From an uncultured Eubacteriales bacterium (GTDB lineage Bacteria > Bacillota > Clostridia > Peptostreptococcales > Anaerovoracaceae), in contig CADABZ010000010.1 in NCBI GenBank assembly GCA_902786355.1, positions 62,001 to 126,000 on the forward strand: 64,000 bases of DNA, written 5' to 3'. Position numbers and translations under genes: made by a program. Positions 8,829-17,910 of the stretch are shown here, in pieces (the stretch's first letter is position 1; the number at the start of each line of letters is the position of its first letter). The notes beneath the pieces were generated by a model. It worked only from the letters and a program-made list of their open reading frames with translations. It was not told where the DNA came from and ran no database searches.

Positions 8829-9438
8829 CTAGTCAATGAATCCTCTCTTCTTGAGAACCTTAGCCCTCTTCTGTTCCATCGATGATCCTTCTCTGTCTCT
8901 TGGAGTCACCGATGTTCATGATCTCAACAGTACCGTCGCCGAATTCTGTATTCAGCATGTCGAGTACAGGGTTGTTGGACTTGAGTCCCATGCAGATGCA
9001 TCCGTAGTCGAATTCAACCTCTTCGATCGATCCGTCCGGATTCTTTACTACGAAGCAGTCAGGCTTTACTTCCTGAAGAGCTGTGGACGGTCTCTGGTGT
9101 ACGTTGTACTTATTCATCAGATCAACAATGCTGACCTTTGTGATAGGATCGAGTGCCGGTCCGACGATATACGGCAGCATCTCGATTACCGTGGTGTCCG
9201 CTCCTCTAGGCGCAAAGAATTCCACTACATCGAGTCCTACGGCGCCGGCGCCGATAACAACGACCTTCTTGCCTGTGCCGCCCTTTGCTCTGAGTCTGTA
9301 ATAATTGATGTGATCGTCATTGATTCCGCCCTCCGGATCAGCGTAGTTGGTTCCCATCGGAGTCATGACTACTCTGTTCTTGAATATAGTTCTCTTGACT
9401 GTGATCGGCTCGAAAATATGTTGATAATCCTTCTTCAT
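8829..9438 (-). pseudogene. Remnant of an Old Yellow Enzyme / 2,4-dienoyl-CoA reductase-type flavin oxidoreductase
   Basis: ATG 9438 follows GGGAGGAAAG. The first ~55 residues match the start of the FMN-binding OYE barrel (FKNRVVMTPMGTNYADPEGG, then YYRLRAKGGTG). The frame then jumps to a C-terminal NAD(P)-binding segment (KKVVVIGAGAVGLDVVEFF) through to GDSKRQRRIIDGTEEG. Full-length relatives have about 640 residues, so more than 400 are missing at about 9270-9282. The open frame stops at 8860. A one-base shift in the GGG restores AKVLKKRGFID and a stop at 8829, so there is a second lesion. It lies under a LysR operator shared with the quinate/shikimate genes. Function of the intact enzyme is unknown. 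Confidence 0.85.
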
Positions 9439-9514
9439 AATCTTTCCTCCCTGAGATTATCAATGATCGTAGGCCAAGGGTTATCTTCATTTTCTTGTGG
9501 CAATTAAATGATAA

Positions 9515-9551
9515 TAAAAAACGAGCGGAAGAAAAATATCTTTTCCGCCCG
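9515..9551 (-). terminator. Intrinsic terminator of the lysR gene
   Basis: On the minus strand CGGGCGGAA ... TTCCGCTCG is followed by TTTTTT, just after the lysR stop. Confidence 0.82.
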
Positions 9552-9552
9552 T

Positions 9553-9577
9553 AATTGATACTCTGAATGCATCAATT
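9553..9577. promoter_or_regulatory. LysR-type operator, copy 1
   Basis: A palindrome TTGAT-N11-ATCAA at 9555-9575, extended by AA/TT on each side. It matches the copy at 10604-10624 at most positions including the centre. It lies between lysR and the flavin oxidoreductase remnant. Confidence 0.75.
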
Positions 9578-9602
9578 GTCTGAAATTGATAGATACGCCC
9601 AT

Positions 9603-10499
9603 CTATATGTGGTCATATTCTATATCTGAAGTTTCTTTCATGAAATCTATGAATCTCCTGATCGCAGGCATCTGATAGTGGTTGCGGAGCCAGACCATGT
9701 TGACATAATGTACCAGGTCGACATCAGAGACTCTGTGGATCTTTATGTTTGCTTTGGCCAGTACATTGACCATCGCAACGAGTGCGATCCCGAACTTCTC
9801 TCTGACAAGCGCCTGTATCGCATTCTCATCTGAGCACTCACATATGATATCCGGCTTGATGCCAAGATTTCTGTACAGTCTGTTCGTATATCCTCCGAGT
9901 TCTGATATCCGGTCATATCCGATAACCGGATAGTTCTCCAGTTCTCTTATTGACAGTTCCTCCTTTTCCGCAAGCGGATGATCCATGGCTGTGATGATCA
10001 CCATCTCCTGTCTGAGTATCGGAACAAACTCCAGGTCCTCCTCCCCTTCAGCATATGCGCAGAACCCTACATCGAGAAGGCCCTTCTTGATGTCGCGGAT
10101 GATCGATGAAGTCCTGTTCTGCGTAAAGCCGAATGTTACGCTCTCATTCCCCGGCGTATCGAGGAAGGTCCTTACCTTGTGAGGAATGTAATAATTCGCA
10201 AGAGGGAAGACATATCCGATGTCTATCCTGCCTCCTGAAGAAGACAATTCCTTCATTTTATATACAGCGATATCGCACTCTTCAATAATGCGGTTGACAT
10301 AGTCGAGAAAAAGTCTGCCGCTCTTGGTAAGTGATATACCCCGGCCTGTACGTTCAAAGAGCATGACTCCCAGCTCTTTTTCAAGCGAGTCGATCGACCT
10401 GGAAAGAGATGGCTGAGATATGTAAAGCTCTTCTGCCGCCGCTCTGAAGTTCTCTGTTCTGGCTACTGTCTGAAAATAGTGAAGCTGGTTGAGTGTCAT
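9603..10499 (-). CDS. LysR-family transcriptional regulator of the quinate/shikimate locus
   Basis: 298 residues. The N-terminal winged helix-turn-helix (about 1-60, NFRAAAEELYISQPSLSRSI) is followed by a LysR substrate-binding domain of periplasmic-protein fold. It is divergent from the ydiB-aroD-TRAP genes, with one predicted operator in the shared 300-bp region and a second downstream of itself. The operator in the shared region overlaps its own presumed -35, which fits autorepression. The effector is probably quinate, shikimate or a dehydro derivative; that is inferred from the neighbours. Confidence 0.88.
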   Translation of the reverse strand: MTLNQLHYFQTVARTENFRAAAEELYISQPSLSRSIDSLEKELGVMLFERTGRGISLTKSGRLFLDYVNRIIEECDIAVYKMKELSSSGGRIDIGYVFPLANYYIPHKVRTFLDTPGNESVTFGFTQNRTSSIIRDIKKGLLDVGFCAYAEGEEDLEFVPILRQEMVIITAMDHPLAEKEELSIRELENYPVIGYDRISELGGYTNRLYRNLGIKPDIICECSDENAIQALVREKFGIALVAMVNVLAKANIKIHRVSDVDLVHYVNMVWLRNHYQMPAIRRFIDFMKETSDIEYDHI

Positions 10500-10602
10500 A
10501 AGTCCGTCCTTTCCGGTGCATTAAGTCTGGTCCCGGCACCTTGTTTTCCCCCCCAAACAGCAATTACAACTGTTCCTAGTAGTTTATCAGAAAAGGACCC
10601 GG

Positions 10603-10626
10603 ATTGATACATTGAAAGCATCAATT
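10603..10626. promoter_or_regulatory. LysR-type operator, copy 2 (divergent region)
   Basis: TTGAT-N11-ATCAA at 10604-10624, nearly identical to the copy at 9555-9575. Its centre is about 65 bases upstream of the expected start of the ydiB transcript, the classic position for LysR activation. Confidence 0.8.
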
Positions 10627-10642
10627 ATAAGTTAAACAGGCA

Positions 10643-10672
10643 TTGGATTCTATCGAAGAAATAAATTAGAAT
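10643..10672 (+). promoter_or_regulatory. Probable promoter of the ydiB operon
   Basis: TTGGAT (10643-10648), an 18-base spacer and TAGAAT (10667-10672). The non-consensus -35 and long spacer suit an activator-dependent promoter. A leader of about 120 bases follows, with AAGGAG before the ydiB ATG. Confidence 0.65.
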
Positions 10673-10799
10673 TATATCAACAAATAGTTACAGTTTTAAC
10701 AAAGTTATCTTCAGACTTGTGGCAGAGCTTAGAAAACAGCACTTAAAGGATTCGATAATCATTACCGGATTCATTATCCATTAACAAGGAGAAAGAACA

Positions 10800-11678
10800 A
10801 TGGCAGAAAGAATCACAGGACACACCGAGCTTATCGGACTTATGGCTTACCCAATTCGTCACTCCAGCTCCCCTGCTATGCAGAACGAAGCTTTTGCAGA
10901 AGTAGGCGCTGACTATGCATATCTCGCATTTGAGGTAGGCGCAGACGAAATCGAAGACGCTGTAAAGGCTATCAGAACACTCAAGATGAGAGGTTCCAAC
11001 GTATCGATGCCTAACAAGACTCTTGTAGGTCAGTACCTCGACGAGCTTGATCCTGCTGCAGAGCTCTGCGGCGCAGTAAACACTATCGTAAATGACAATG
11101 GCCACCTGAAGGGATACATCACAGATGGTATCGGCTTCATGGCAGCAATGAAGGACAACGATATCGATCCTATCGGCAAGAAGATGACTATCGTAGGAGC
11201 AGGCGGTGCTGCTACAGCTATCGAGATACAGGCTGCACTTGACGGAGTTGCTGAGATCTCCATCTTCAACATCAAAGATAAGTTCTACGAAGTAGGCGAA
11301 GACACAGTAAAGAAGATCAACGAGAACACAAACTGCAAGGCTAAGATGTTCGACCTCGCTGACACTGAGGCTCTCCGCGCTGAGATGGCTGACAGCTACC
11401 TCTTCGTAAACGCAACAGGCGCAGGCATGAAGCCGCTCGAGGACGTTTCCGTAGTTCCTGACAAGAGCTTCTTCAGACCTGAGCTCATCGTAGTAGACGT
11501 TCCTTACGGAACACTTCTCACCAAGATGAGAAAGATGGCCAAGGAAGTAGGCTGCAAGACAATGAACGGCCTTGGCATGATGCTCTTCCAGGGTGCTGCT
11601 GGCTTCAAGCTGTGGACCGGCAAGGAGATGCCAATCGAGCACATGAAGGAAGTCCTTGGAATTTCCTATGATGACTAA
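10800..11678 (+). CDS. ydiB: Quinate/shikimate dehydrogenase, YdiB-like
   Basis: 292 residues. It oxidises quinate or shikimate to the 3-dehydro form with NAD(P). It resembles E. coli YdiB more than biosynthetic AroE: LIGLMAYPIRHS at the N-terminus, VSMPNK carrying catalytic K73, AGYITDG-type motif with D109, GAGGAATAIEIQ dinucleotide loop and LWTGKEMP near the end. The biosynthetic enzyme is separately encoded in the aroE-aroK fusion at 17.9-19.1 kb, so this copy is presumably catabolic. The order ydiB - MFS - aroD parallels the E. coli ydiN-ydiB-aroD region. Confidence 0.9.
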   Translation: MAERITGHTELIGLMAYPIRHSSSPAMQNEAFAEVGADYAYLAFEVGADEIEDAVKAIRTLKMRGSNVSMPNKTLVGQYLDELDPAAELCGAVNTIVNDNGHLKGYITDGIGFMAAMKDNDIDPIGKKMTIVGAGGAATAIEIQAALDGVAEISIFNIKDKFYEVGEDTVKKINENTNCKAKMFDLADTEALRAEMADSYLFVNATGAGMKPLEDVSVVPDKSFFRPELIVVDVPYGTLLTKMRKMAKEVGCKTMNGLGMMLFQGAAGFKLWTGKEMPIEHMKEVLGISYDD

Positions 11679-11724
11679 AGTTGACTTGACCTAACGAACA
11701 GATTAAGAAAGGGTTTTAATAAAA

Positions 11725-12620
11725 ATGACTAATAAGTAATATTTACCAAGTGTCATCGTGCTCTACCTCAACTACTTCCTGCACGGTGTCGGATATTCCA
11801 TCCTCGGACAGGCTGTTATCAAGGAAGCTCTTGCAGGCAGCTGGAACGTTGAAGTAATGGCTATCACTGCTATCTCCGCAGCTCTCGGACTCGGAAGACT
11901 TATCGCTCTTCCATTCGCAGGCCCTCTCTCCGACAAGCTCGGACGCCGCGTATCCGTAGTTATCGGCGGACTTTCATACGCGATCTACCTGATTGGACTC
12001 GCTATGGCATACAACGCAGGCGGCGGCGCAGGCTACAGGATCGCATACATCTGCGCAATCATCGGCGGTATCGCTAACTCCTTCCTCGACACAGGAATCT
12101 ACCCTGCTGTTGCAGAGATCATCCACAAGGCTCCTGGTGTTGCTACAATGGGAATCAAGTTCGCTATCGCTATCTCCCAGATGCTGCTCCCGTTCTTCCT
12201 CGGAGTAACCGTAGCTACAACAGCTACAGGCGCAACATCATACAACAGACTGTTTTACATCTGCGGTATTTGCTATCTTGTACTTATGGTACTTATCATA
12301 TTCTTCCCGCTGCCTGATTCAGACAAGAGCAAGGCTGCAGAGAAGAAAGAAGGCCTCATCGAGAGCATCAGGCACACAAAGTTCTCTGCAGGTTCAATCG
12401 CTCTGATCCTCATCGGATTCACATGCACAGGTACATTCCAGCTCTCGTTATGATCGCATCATCACTCTGCAACTACACTATCCTGACAGCTGCTGCTCAG
12501 ATGACTCCATCCGGAGTAATGACAATGAACATCGTTCTGACAGCTATCGGCGTACTGCTCGGACTCTTCGTAAACAAGAACTACGCTAAGATGCTCGAGG
12601 CAGCTGAGGCTGACGCATAA
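11725..12620 (+). pseudogene. Broken MFS transporter (YdiM/YdiN-like quinate/shikimate transporter)
   Basis: The natural start appears to be ATG 11725 after AAGAAAGGG, but codon 5 is TAA (11737-11739). After it the frame continues without a break (YLPSVIVLYLNYFLHGVG), closely matching the start of E. coli YdiM. About seven helices follow, with the MFS motif GRLIALPFAGPLSDKLGRR, to a stop at 12451-12453. A different frame from 12423 supplies the last helix and tail ending at 12620. About 140 residues (roughly helices 8-11) are missing at the junction, CATTCCAGCTCT. With both a nonsense codon and a frameshifting deletion it cannot make a full transporter. Confidence 0.85.
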
Positions 12621-12696
12621 CAGAAAGACAACAAGCGCTGCCGTGTGCATGCATGCGGCAGCATCACCTGAACTTATAACTGAAAGGAATAAAGCT

Positions 12697-13458
12697 ATGA
12701 ATACAGTTAAAGTCAGAAATACCGTAATCGGCGAAGGAATGCCTAAGATCTGTATTCCTATCGTAGGTGTGACCAAAGAAGCTATTCTTGAAGAAGCAAA
12801 AGCTATCACAAAGCTCCCTGCTGACGTAGTTGAATGGCGTATAGACTGGTTTGAAAACGTATTTGATTTCGCTAAGCTCGAGGACGTACTCAAAGATCTC
12901 CGCGAGGTACTCGGCGACATGCCTATCCTCATGACATTCCGTACTTCCAAGGAAGGCGGCGAGAAGGCAATCGAGGATGATGTCTATGCTGACATCAACA
13001 TCAAAGCTGCTCAGACAGGCTATGTTGACATGGTAGACGTTGAAGTCTTCACAGGCGACGAGATCGTCAAGAAGATCATCGACGGAGCTCATGCTGCCGG
13101 TGTTAAGGTCGTAGCTTCCAACCATGACTTCTTCAAGACTCCTGACAAGGATGACATCGTAGGACGTCTCCGCAAGATGCAGGATCTCGGAGCAGACATC
13201 CCTAAGATCGCAGTAATGCCTCAGAACAAGAAGGATGTCCTGACGCTCCTTGCTGCAACAGAAGAGATGGCAACAGAGTATGCTGACAGACCTATCATCA
13301 CTATGTCGATGGCAGGCACTGGCGTTATCAGCCGTCTTGCAGGCGAAGTTTTCGGCTCCGCTCTTACATTCGGTGCCGCTGCTAAGGCTTCCGCACCTGG
13401 ACAGATGGGAGTTGAGGATCTCAAGGATGTCCTCACCAAGCTTCACAATGCACTGTAA
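12697..13458 (+). CDS. aroD: Type I 3-dehydroquinate dehydratase
   Basis: 253 residues from ATG 12697, preceded by AAGGAA. It dehydrates 3-dehydroquinate to 3-dehydroshikimate through a Schiff base. The catalytic H143 (in SNHDFF) and Schiff-base K170 (in PKIAVMPQ) fall at exactly the numbers of the enterobacterial enzyme. Here it lies in a degradative context behind the YdiB-like dehydrogenase, although it could also serve biosynthesis; no other aroD or aroQ is in the window. Confidence 0.95.
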   Translation: MNTVKVRNTVIGEGMPKICIPIVGVTKEAILEEAKAITKLPADVVEWRIDWFENVFDFAKLEDVLKDLREVLGDMPILMTFRTSKEGGEKAIEDDVYADINIKAAQTGYVDMVDVEVFTGDEIVKKIIDGAHAAGVKVVASNHDFFKTPDKDDIVGRLRKMQDLGADIPKIAVMPQNKKDVLTLLAATEEMATEYADRPIITMSMAGTGVISRLAGEVFGSALTFGAAAKASAPGQMGVEDLKDVLTKLHNAL

Positions 13459-13525
13459 CAAATAATTCTCTAACGCATGTATTTTCTCAGGGGAGTACAT
13501 GCGTTAAGTACAATGGGAGATAGCC

Positions 13526-14101
13526 ATGAAGAAAATATTGAAATGGCTGGATCATTACCTTGAAGAATACATACTGGCATTTCTGCTTCTGGGCATGGCT
13601 GTCATCATGGGAATACAGGTATTCTCCAGATTCGTTCTGAAAGAATCACTCTCATGGACAGAGGAGCTCACCCGGTATCTGTTTATCTGGGCAGGCTTTC
13701 TCAGCGTCAGCTACTGCACCAAGAGATGCATATCCATCAAGATAGAGCAGTTCGTCGCCAGATTCTCGAGACGTACCAAGGCAATACTTAAGGTGATCAA
13801 TCACACCTGCGAGCTGGCATTCTTCTTCTACATGATACCGTTCGCATGGTCATATATGATGTCTGCCGTAGAGAGCGGACAGGTCAGTCCTGCACTCTCC
13901 ATACCTATGTACTACGTGCAGGCGGCACCTTTCGTGTCATTTGTGCTGGTCGCATTCAGAATACTGCAGAGATGGATAATAGAGTTCCGCATCGCAAGAG
14001 GCGAGAACGTCTATGATCCGGCTCATCCGGAGAGGAATACTCCGGAATCCTTCATCGAAGCCAATCAGGCGGCTCCGGCCGCCGGTGGCGGAAAGGAGTA
14101 G
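13526..14101 (+). CDS. TRAP transporter small permease (DctQ family)
   Basis: 191 residues with four hydrophobic helices and the DctQ signature VFSRFVLKESLSWTEELTRYL. It forms the membrane complex with the DctM-type subunit three bases downstream. A hydrophilic Pro/Ala-rich tail of about 30 residues is unusual. The binding protein is encoded third, an order Q-M-P. The locus suggests a cyclic polyol acid such as quinate or shikimate as substrate; this is inferred. Confidence 0.9.
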   Translation: MKKILKWLDHYLEEYILAFLLLGMAVIMGIQVFSRFVLKESLSWTEELTRYLFIWAGFLSVSYCTKRCISIKIEQFVARFSRRTKAILKVINHTCELAFFFYMIPFAWSYMMSAVESGQVSPALSIPMYYVQAAPFVSFVLVAFRILQRWIIEFRIARGENVYDPAHPERNTPESFIEANQAAPAAGGGKE

Positions 14102-14104
14102 GTC

Positions 14105-15394
14105 ATGCCGGCAATAGTATTATTCATCATTTTCGTGATACTGCTAATTATCGCGATCCCGGTCGGTATAACGCTGGGAATAACGGCAGTGCTGCCAAGT
14201 GTACTCGATCCGTCCTTTACGGTCGGTGCAAAATATCTCATAAGGGCGATGTTCGGCGGTCTCGACAGCTTCCCGCTGCTGGCAGTTCCGATGTTCGTCC
14301 TCTCAGGCATCATCATGGCCAAGGGTGGCATATCCCGTAAGATATTCGATGTATTCGCATATTTCTTCGGAAGATTCACAGCGGGAATGCCATGTGCAGT
14401 CGTCATTACCTGTCTTTTCTACGGAGCGATCTCAGGATCAGCCCCGGCGACAGTTGCAGCTGTAGGCAGCATGACGATCCCTGTCCTGATAGGTCTGGGG
14501 TATGACAAGACTTTCTCCACATCACTTGTAGCCGTTGCCGGCGGACTCGGAGTCATCATTCCTCCGAGCATCCCGTTCATCATGTACGGCATGGCTTCAG
14601 GCGCATCGGTCAGCGACCTCTTCCTTGCAGGCATAATTTCGGGCTTTGTCATAGCGTTCCTGCTCATGTCTTATGCAGTCTATTACTGCAAGAGGTTCGG
14701 AGAGGACAAGGATAAGATCAACGCTGAGATCGGACTGCTCCGTGAGAAAGGTCTCGGATCGGTTCTGAAGGAGAGTTTCTGGGCACTCCTGAGTCCTGTC
14801 ATCGTACTCGGATGCATATATTCCGGTATCACCTCACCGACAGAGGCAGCTGTAATATCCGTATATTATGCTCTCATAGTGAGCCTGTTCGTATATAAAG
14901 AGATCAAGATCTCCGACCTGTGGGGAATACTCGTAGAGGGTATCAAGACTTATACGCCTATACTCTTCATTCTGGCTGCGTCGACGGCATTCTCAAGAGT
15001 GCTGACGCTGATGCAGGTACCGCAGACGGTAAGCACCTTCATCCTTGAGAACTTCTCAAGCAAGGTCGTCATACTGCTCGTCATCAACATATTCCTGCTG
15101 ATAGTCGGAATGGTAATGGACACGACACCTGCGATCCTGATCCTTACTCCGATCCTGCTGCCTATCGCACAGGGAATCGGAATGGATCCGATACAGTTCG
15201 GTGTCATCATGGTAGTCAATCTGGCAATAGGATTCGTTACTCCGCCTATCGGAGTCAATCTGTTCGTCGCCAGTGCGCTTACAGATGTACCTGTAATGGA
15301 TATAGCGAAGAAGGCTCTGCCGATGATCGGGCTCTTCCTGATCGCGCTGCTGCTGTTCACATTCGTGCCGGCCTTCTCACTGGTGCTTCTATAA
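14105..15394 (+). CDS. TRAP transporter large permease (DctM family)
   Basis: 429 residues, the normal length, about 12 helices. DctM hallmarks include FPLLAVPMFVLSGIIM, FYGAISGSAPATVAAVGSM and VIIPPSIPFIMYG in the first half, and a matching second half with DTTPAILILTPILLP and FVTPPIGVNLFVA. It couples Na+ or H+ flow to uptake of the ligand brought by the binding protein encoded 12 bases downstream. Confidence 0.95.
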   Translation: MPAIVLFIIFVILLIIAIPVGITLGITAVLPSVLDPSFTVGAKYLIRAMFGGLDSFPLLAVPMFVLSGIIMAKGGISRKIFDVFAYFFGRFTAGMPCAVVITCLFYGAISGSAPATVAAVGSMTIPVLIGLGYDKTFSTSLVAVAGGLGVIIPPSIPFIMYGMASGASVSDLFLAGIISGFVIAFLLMSYAVYYCKRFGEDKDKINAEIGLLREKGLGSVLKESFWALLSPVIVLGCIYSGITSPTEAAVISVYYALIVSLFVYKEIKISDLWGILVEGIKTYTPILFILAASTAFSRVLTLMQVPQTVSTFILENFSSKVVILLVINIFLLIVGMVMDTTPAILILTPILLPIAQGIGMDPIQFGVIMVVNLAIGFVTPPIGVNLFVASALTDVPVMDIAKKALPMIGLFLIALLLFTFVPAFSLVLL

Positions 15395-15406
15395 GGAGGT
15401 GGAGAT

Positions 15407-16420
15407 ATGTTCAGTAACAGCAAAAAGAAAAATATCCTCATCTCACTTCTGCTCACAGCGGTCCTTGCCGCTTCAGTCACGCTGACCGGATGCGGCAGCA
15501 AAGACGGAGAGCAGAGATATGCATACCCGCTGGCAACAGCGAGTCCTGAGGACACAGTAACTCAGATATACGCAGAGAAGTTCGCTGAAGAAGTATCGAG
15601 GCTGAGCGACGGCAGGATCAAGATCCAGGTCTATGCCAATTCGACGCTCGGCGGAGACAGAGAGCTCCTCGAGTCATGCAAGGACGGCGACATACCTTTT
15701 GTCGTACAGAACACTGCACCGCAGGTAACATTCATGCCTGACCTCGCAGTCTTCGATGTGCCATGCGCATTCGAAGATCTGGATGAATGCAGAGAGGTAC
15801 TCGATGACCCTTCATTCAGCAGCCTTATAAGCGATGTGTACAAGGATGGCGGTTATCACCTCCTCGGGATCGCAGATCAGGGCTTCAGAGTCATGAGCAC
15901 CAACAAGGCAGTCCGCTCAATGGCGGATTTCAAAGGCCAGAAGATACGTACGATGGAGAATCCCTACCACCTCGCATTCTGGAAATCCATCGGAGCCAAC
16001 CCGACGCCGATGAGCTTTTCGGAGGTATATATCGGTCTTCAGCAGAACACTATCGATGCTCAGGAAAACCCTTATGAGGTAATCGTATCCAACAGGCTCT
16101 ACGAGCAGCAGGACTATGTGGTTGAGACTAACCACCTGCCGCACCTTATCACTCTGATAATGAATGACGAGTTCTTCAATGATATGCCTGCAGAAGATCA
16201 GAAGATCATGCAGGAAGCTGCAGCGACCGCTACAGAATATGCGCGCAAGGCATCCGATGACAGAATCGCTGACAGAATAAAGACCATTGAGGACAGCGGG
16301 ACAGAGATCATCACAGTAGACGAGGAGACTCACAACGAGCTGGTCGAAGCCAGCAGTTCAGTGAGAGAGTCAATAGAAAAGGCCGTTGATCCGGCTATAT
16401 ATAAAGCTTATATCAAATAA
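15407..16420 (+). CDS. TRAP transporter solute-binding lipoprotein (DctP family)
   Basis: 337 residues with a lipoprotein signal peptide ending in LTGC (Cys 29), as expected for a Gram-positive binding protein tethered outside the membrane. The DctP fold is clear: FAEEVSRLSDGRIKIQVYAN, then GFRVMSTNKAVRSMADFKGQ and the carboxylate-binding arginine region KIRTMENP. It closes the presumed ydiB-aroD-TRAP transcript and is followed by a strong terminator. Confidence 0.93.
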   Translation: MFSNSKKKNILISLLLTAVLAASVTLTGCGSKDGEQRYAYPLATASPEDTVTQIYAEKFAEEVSRLSDGRIKIQVYANSTLGGDRELLESCKDGDIPFVVQNTAPQVTFMPDLAVFDVPCAFEDLDECREVLDDPSFSSLISDVYKDGGYHLLGIADQGFRVMSTNKAVRSMADFKGQKIRTMENPYHLAFWKSIGANPTPMSFSEVYIGLQQNTIDAQENPYEVIVSNRLYEQQDYVVETNHLPHLITLIMNDEFFNDMPAEDQKIMQEAAATATEYARKASDDRIADRIKTIEDSGTEIITVDEETHNELVEASSSVRESIEKAVDPAIYKAYIK

Positions 16421-16445
16421 ATACCCTCCCAAGGATACATAGCAG

Positions 16446-16493
16446 AAAACCGCAGGACAGACATGTGATCAGACATGCCGGCCTGCGGTTTTC
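16446..16493 (+). terminator. Intrinsic terminator after the TRAP operon
   Basis: AAAACCGCAGG ... CCTGCGGTTTT with an inner ACATG/CATG pairing. The stem is flanked by A- and T-runs, so it may also end the convergent aromatic operon. Confidence 0.85.
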
Positions 16494-16530
16494 CGTTATT
16501 CGGATTTTCTTTTTGATATATACGGTATTC

Positions 16531-16684
16531 TTACTGATTCGCCGCCTTGTTCAGATCGCCGGTGTCTTTTATATAGCTGACACTCAGTGCTGTATCCTAT
16601 GTCCTCGTAATCCTGTCCTTCGAAAAATATCCTTACCGCAGACTCGCTGAATGCGCCTTTTACCCCCTGATAGCCTACCTTCAT
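16531..16684 (-). pseudogene. pheA: Gutted prephenate dehydratase gene
   Basis: ATG 16684 overlaps the aroA stop by four bases. The first ~31 residues are the start of prephenate dehydratase (VGYQGVKGAFSESAVRIFFE), then similarity is lost at about 16588. The nearest sensible continuation is in another frame, ending SYIKDTGDLNKAANQ and a TAA at 16531-16533, which looks like the tail of the same protein. About 230 residues, including the catalytic TRF region and the ACT domain, are absent. As it stands it cannot make phenylpyruvate. Confidence 0.72.
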
Positions 16685-17910
16685 CTGACACTTACCCCCA
16701 TCTCTGTCAGTCTCTCAAAGAAGTCCGGAAAGCTCTTGTTTACCGCTTCTGCTCCTTCTATAACTCCGCCTGTATGAGCGCAAATGACCGAAAGCGCCAT
16801 GACTATCCGGTGATCGTTATGTCCATACAGGCACTCTGCAGGAGTTACCGCACCGCATCCGACAGTGATAGAATCCTCTTCGACATCCACGCTGACTCCG
16901 AATTTTGCGAGTTCCGCTTTTATCGAATTGCCGCGGTCGGATTCTTTGTACATCAGCCGCTTCGTCCCGGTCATTACGCATCCGTTTCTGCATGCGGCAT
17001 ATGCTGCGATCACCGGACCCAGATCCGGACAGTCAGTAATATCAAGCTGTGTCTGCCCCTCATCGAGTTTTCTGAAGTATTCAGTGCATATCTTGTCGCC
17101 CTGCGTGCTGCCTGCATCAAGGCCTGTTACTTCCGCTCCAAGAGCTATCAGAAATGCAGCTCCGGACCAGTCTCCTTCCACCTCTGCATCATGAGCTTTA
17201 TAACTCTGTCCACCGGGAATGCTGATGATGCGGCCATCCTGCCCCCATCCTGTCCATACGCCGAAATCCCGGAGAGTCTCAATTGTCATATCTATGTACG
17301 GCCTGCTCTCTGCACGGCCTTCAATCACGATACGACTGTCGCCATCCGCAAGAGGAAGAGCGAAAAGCAGTCCGCTGATGAACTGGCTGCTGATATTGCC
17401 AGGGACCTTATATGTTCCCGAAGCAAGTCTTCCGCCGACGCGCATAGCTTCCCCGGTCCGTTCTGTCGTCATGCCCTTCTCTCTGAACAGATCATCATAT
17501 ACTGTCAAAGGCCGGCTCATGAGCTTGCTGCTGCCGGTCAGAATCATTTCTCTTCCGCTGAGTGCGGCAACAGGTGCCATGAATCTCAGTGTGCTCCCGC
17601 TTTCTCTGCACCTCAGCACAGCGCTGTCTGCGAATGCAGGATCCGTTCCTCTTACTCTGATAACAGCATCCTGCGCAAGCGTGATATTCTCTGTCTCTTC
17701 CCCGCCAGCATTAATCACGGTTACTTCTGCTCCGAGGGCGCGGAGACAGTCTATAGTTGCAAGAATATCTTCTGATATGTCGACCCCTCTCACCGTGCTG
17801 ACGCCGGATGCAAGGCCCGCACATATAAGCATTCTGTGTGCTGCGCTCTTGGAATGCGGTGCTTTTACCGCTGCCGGCTGTCTTTCAAATTTTCTGATTT
17901 CCACCCTCAT
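16681..17910 (-). CDS. aroA: 3-phosphoshikimate 1-carboxyvinyltransferase (EPSP synthase)
   Basis: 409 residues from ATG 17910, chosen because GGAGGG precedes it and ATGA overlaps the upstream stop. It adds enolpyruvate from PEP to shikimate 3-phosphate. Signatures are KAPHSKSAAHR (PEP/S3P lysine and serine), RCRESGSTLRFMAP, a PGNISSQFISGLLFALPLA stretch and GHNDHRIVMALSV. It has the usual two-domain length and is the middle gene of aroEK-aroA-pheA. Confidence 0.95.
   Translation of the reverse strand: MRVEIRKFERQPAAVKAPHSKSAAHRMLICAGLASGVSTVRGVDISEDILATIDCLRALGAEVTVINAGGEETENITLAQDAVIRVRGTDPAFADSAVLRCRESGSTLRFMAPVAALSGREMILTGSSKLMSRPLTVYDDLFREKGMTTERTGEAMRVGGRLASGTYKVPGNISSQFISGLLFALPLADGDSRIVIEGRAESRPYIDMTIETLRDFGVWTGWGQDGRIISIPGGQSYKAHDAEVEGDWSGAAFLIALGAEVTGLDAGSTQGDKICTEYFRKLDEGQTQLDITDCPDLGPVIAAYAACRNGCVMTGTKRLMYKESDRGNSIKAELAKFGVSVDVEEDSITVGCGAVTPAECLYGHNDHRIVMALSVICAHTGGVIEGAEAVNKSFPDFFERLTEMGVSVR

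Noticed and set aside
11758-12453. A short functional MFS protein starting at GTG 11758
   Set aside because: Homologous sequence extends upstream through a stop codon to ATG 11725, and the C-terminal helices are missing, so it is better treated as a broken gene.
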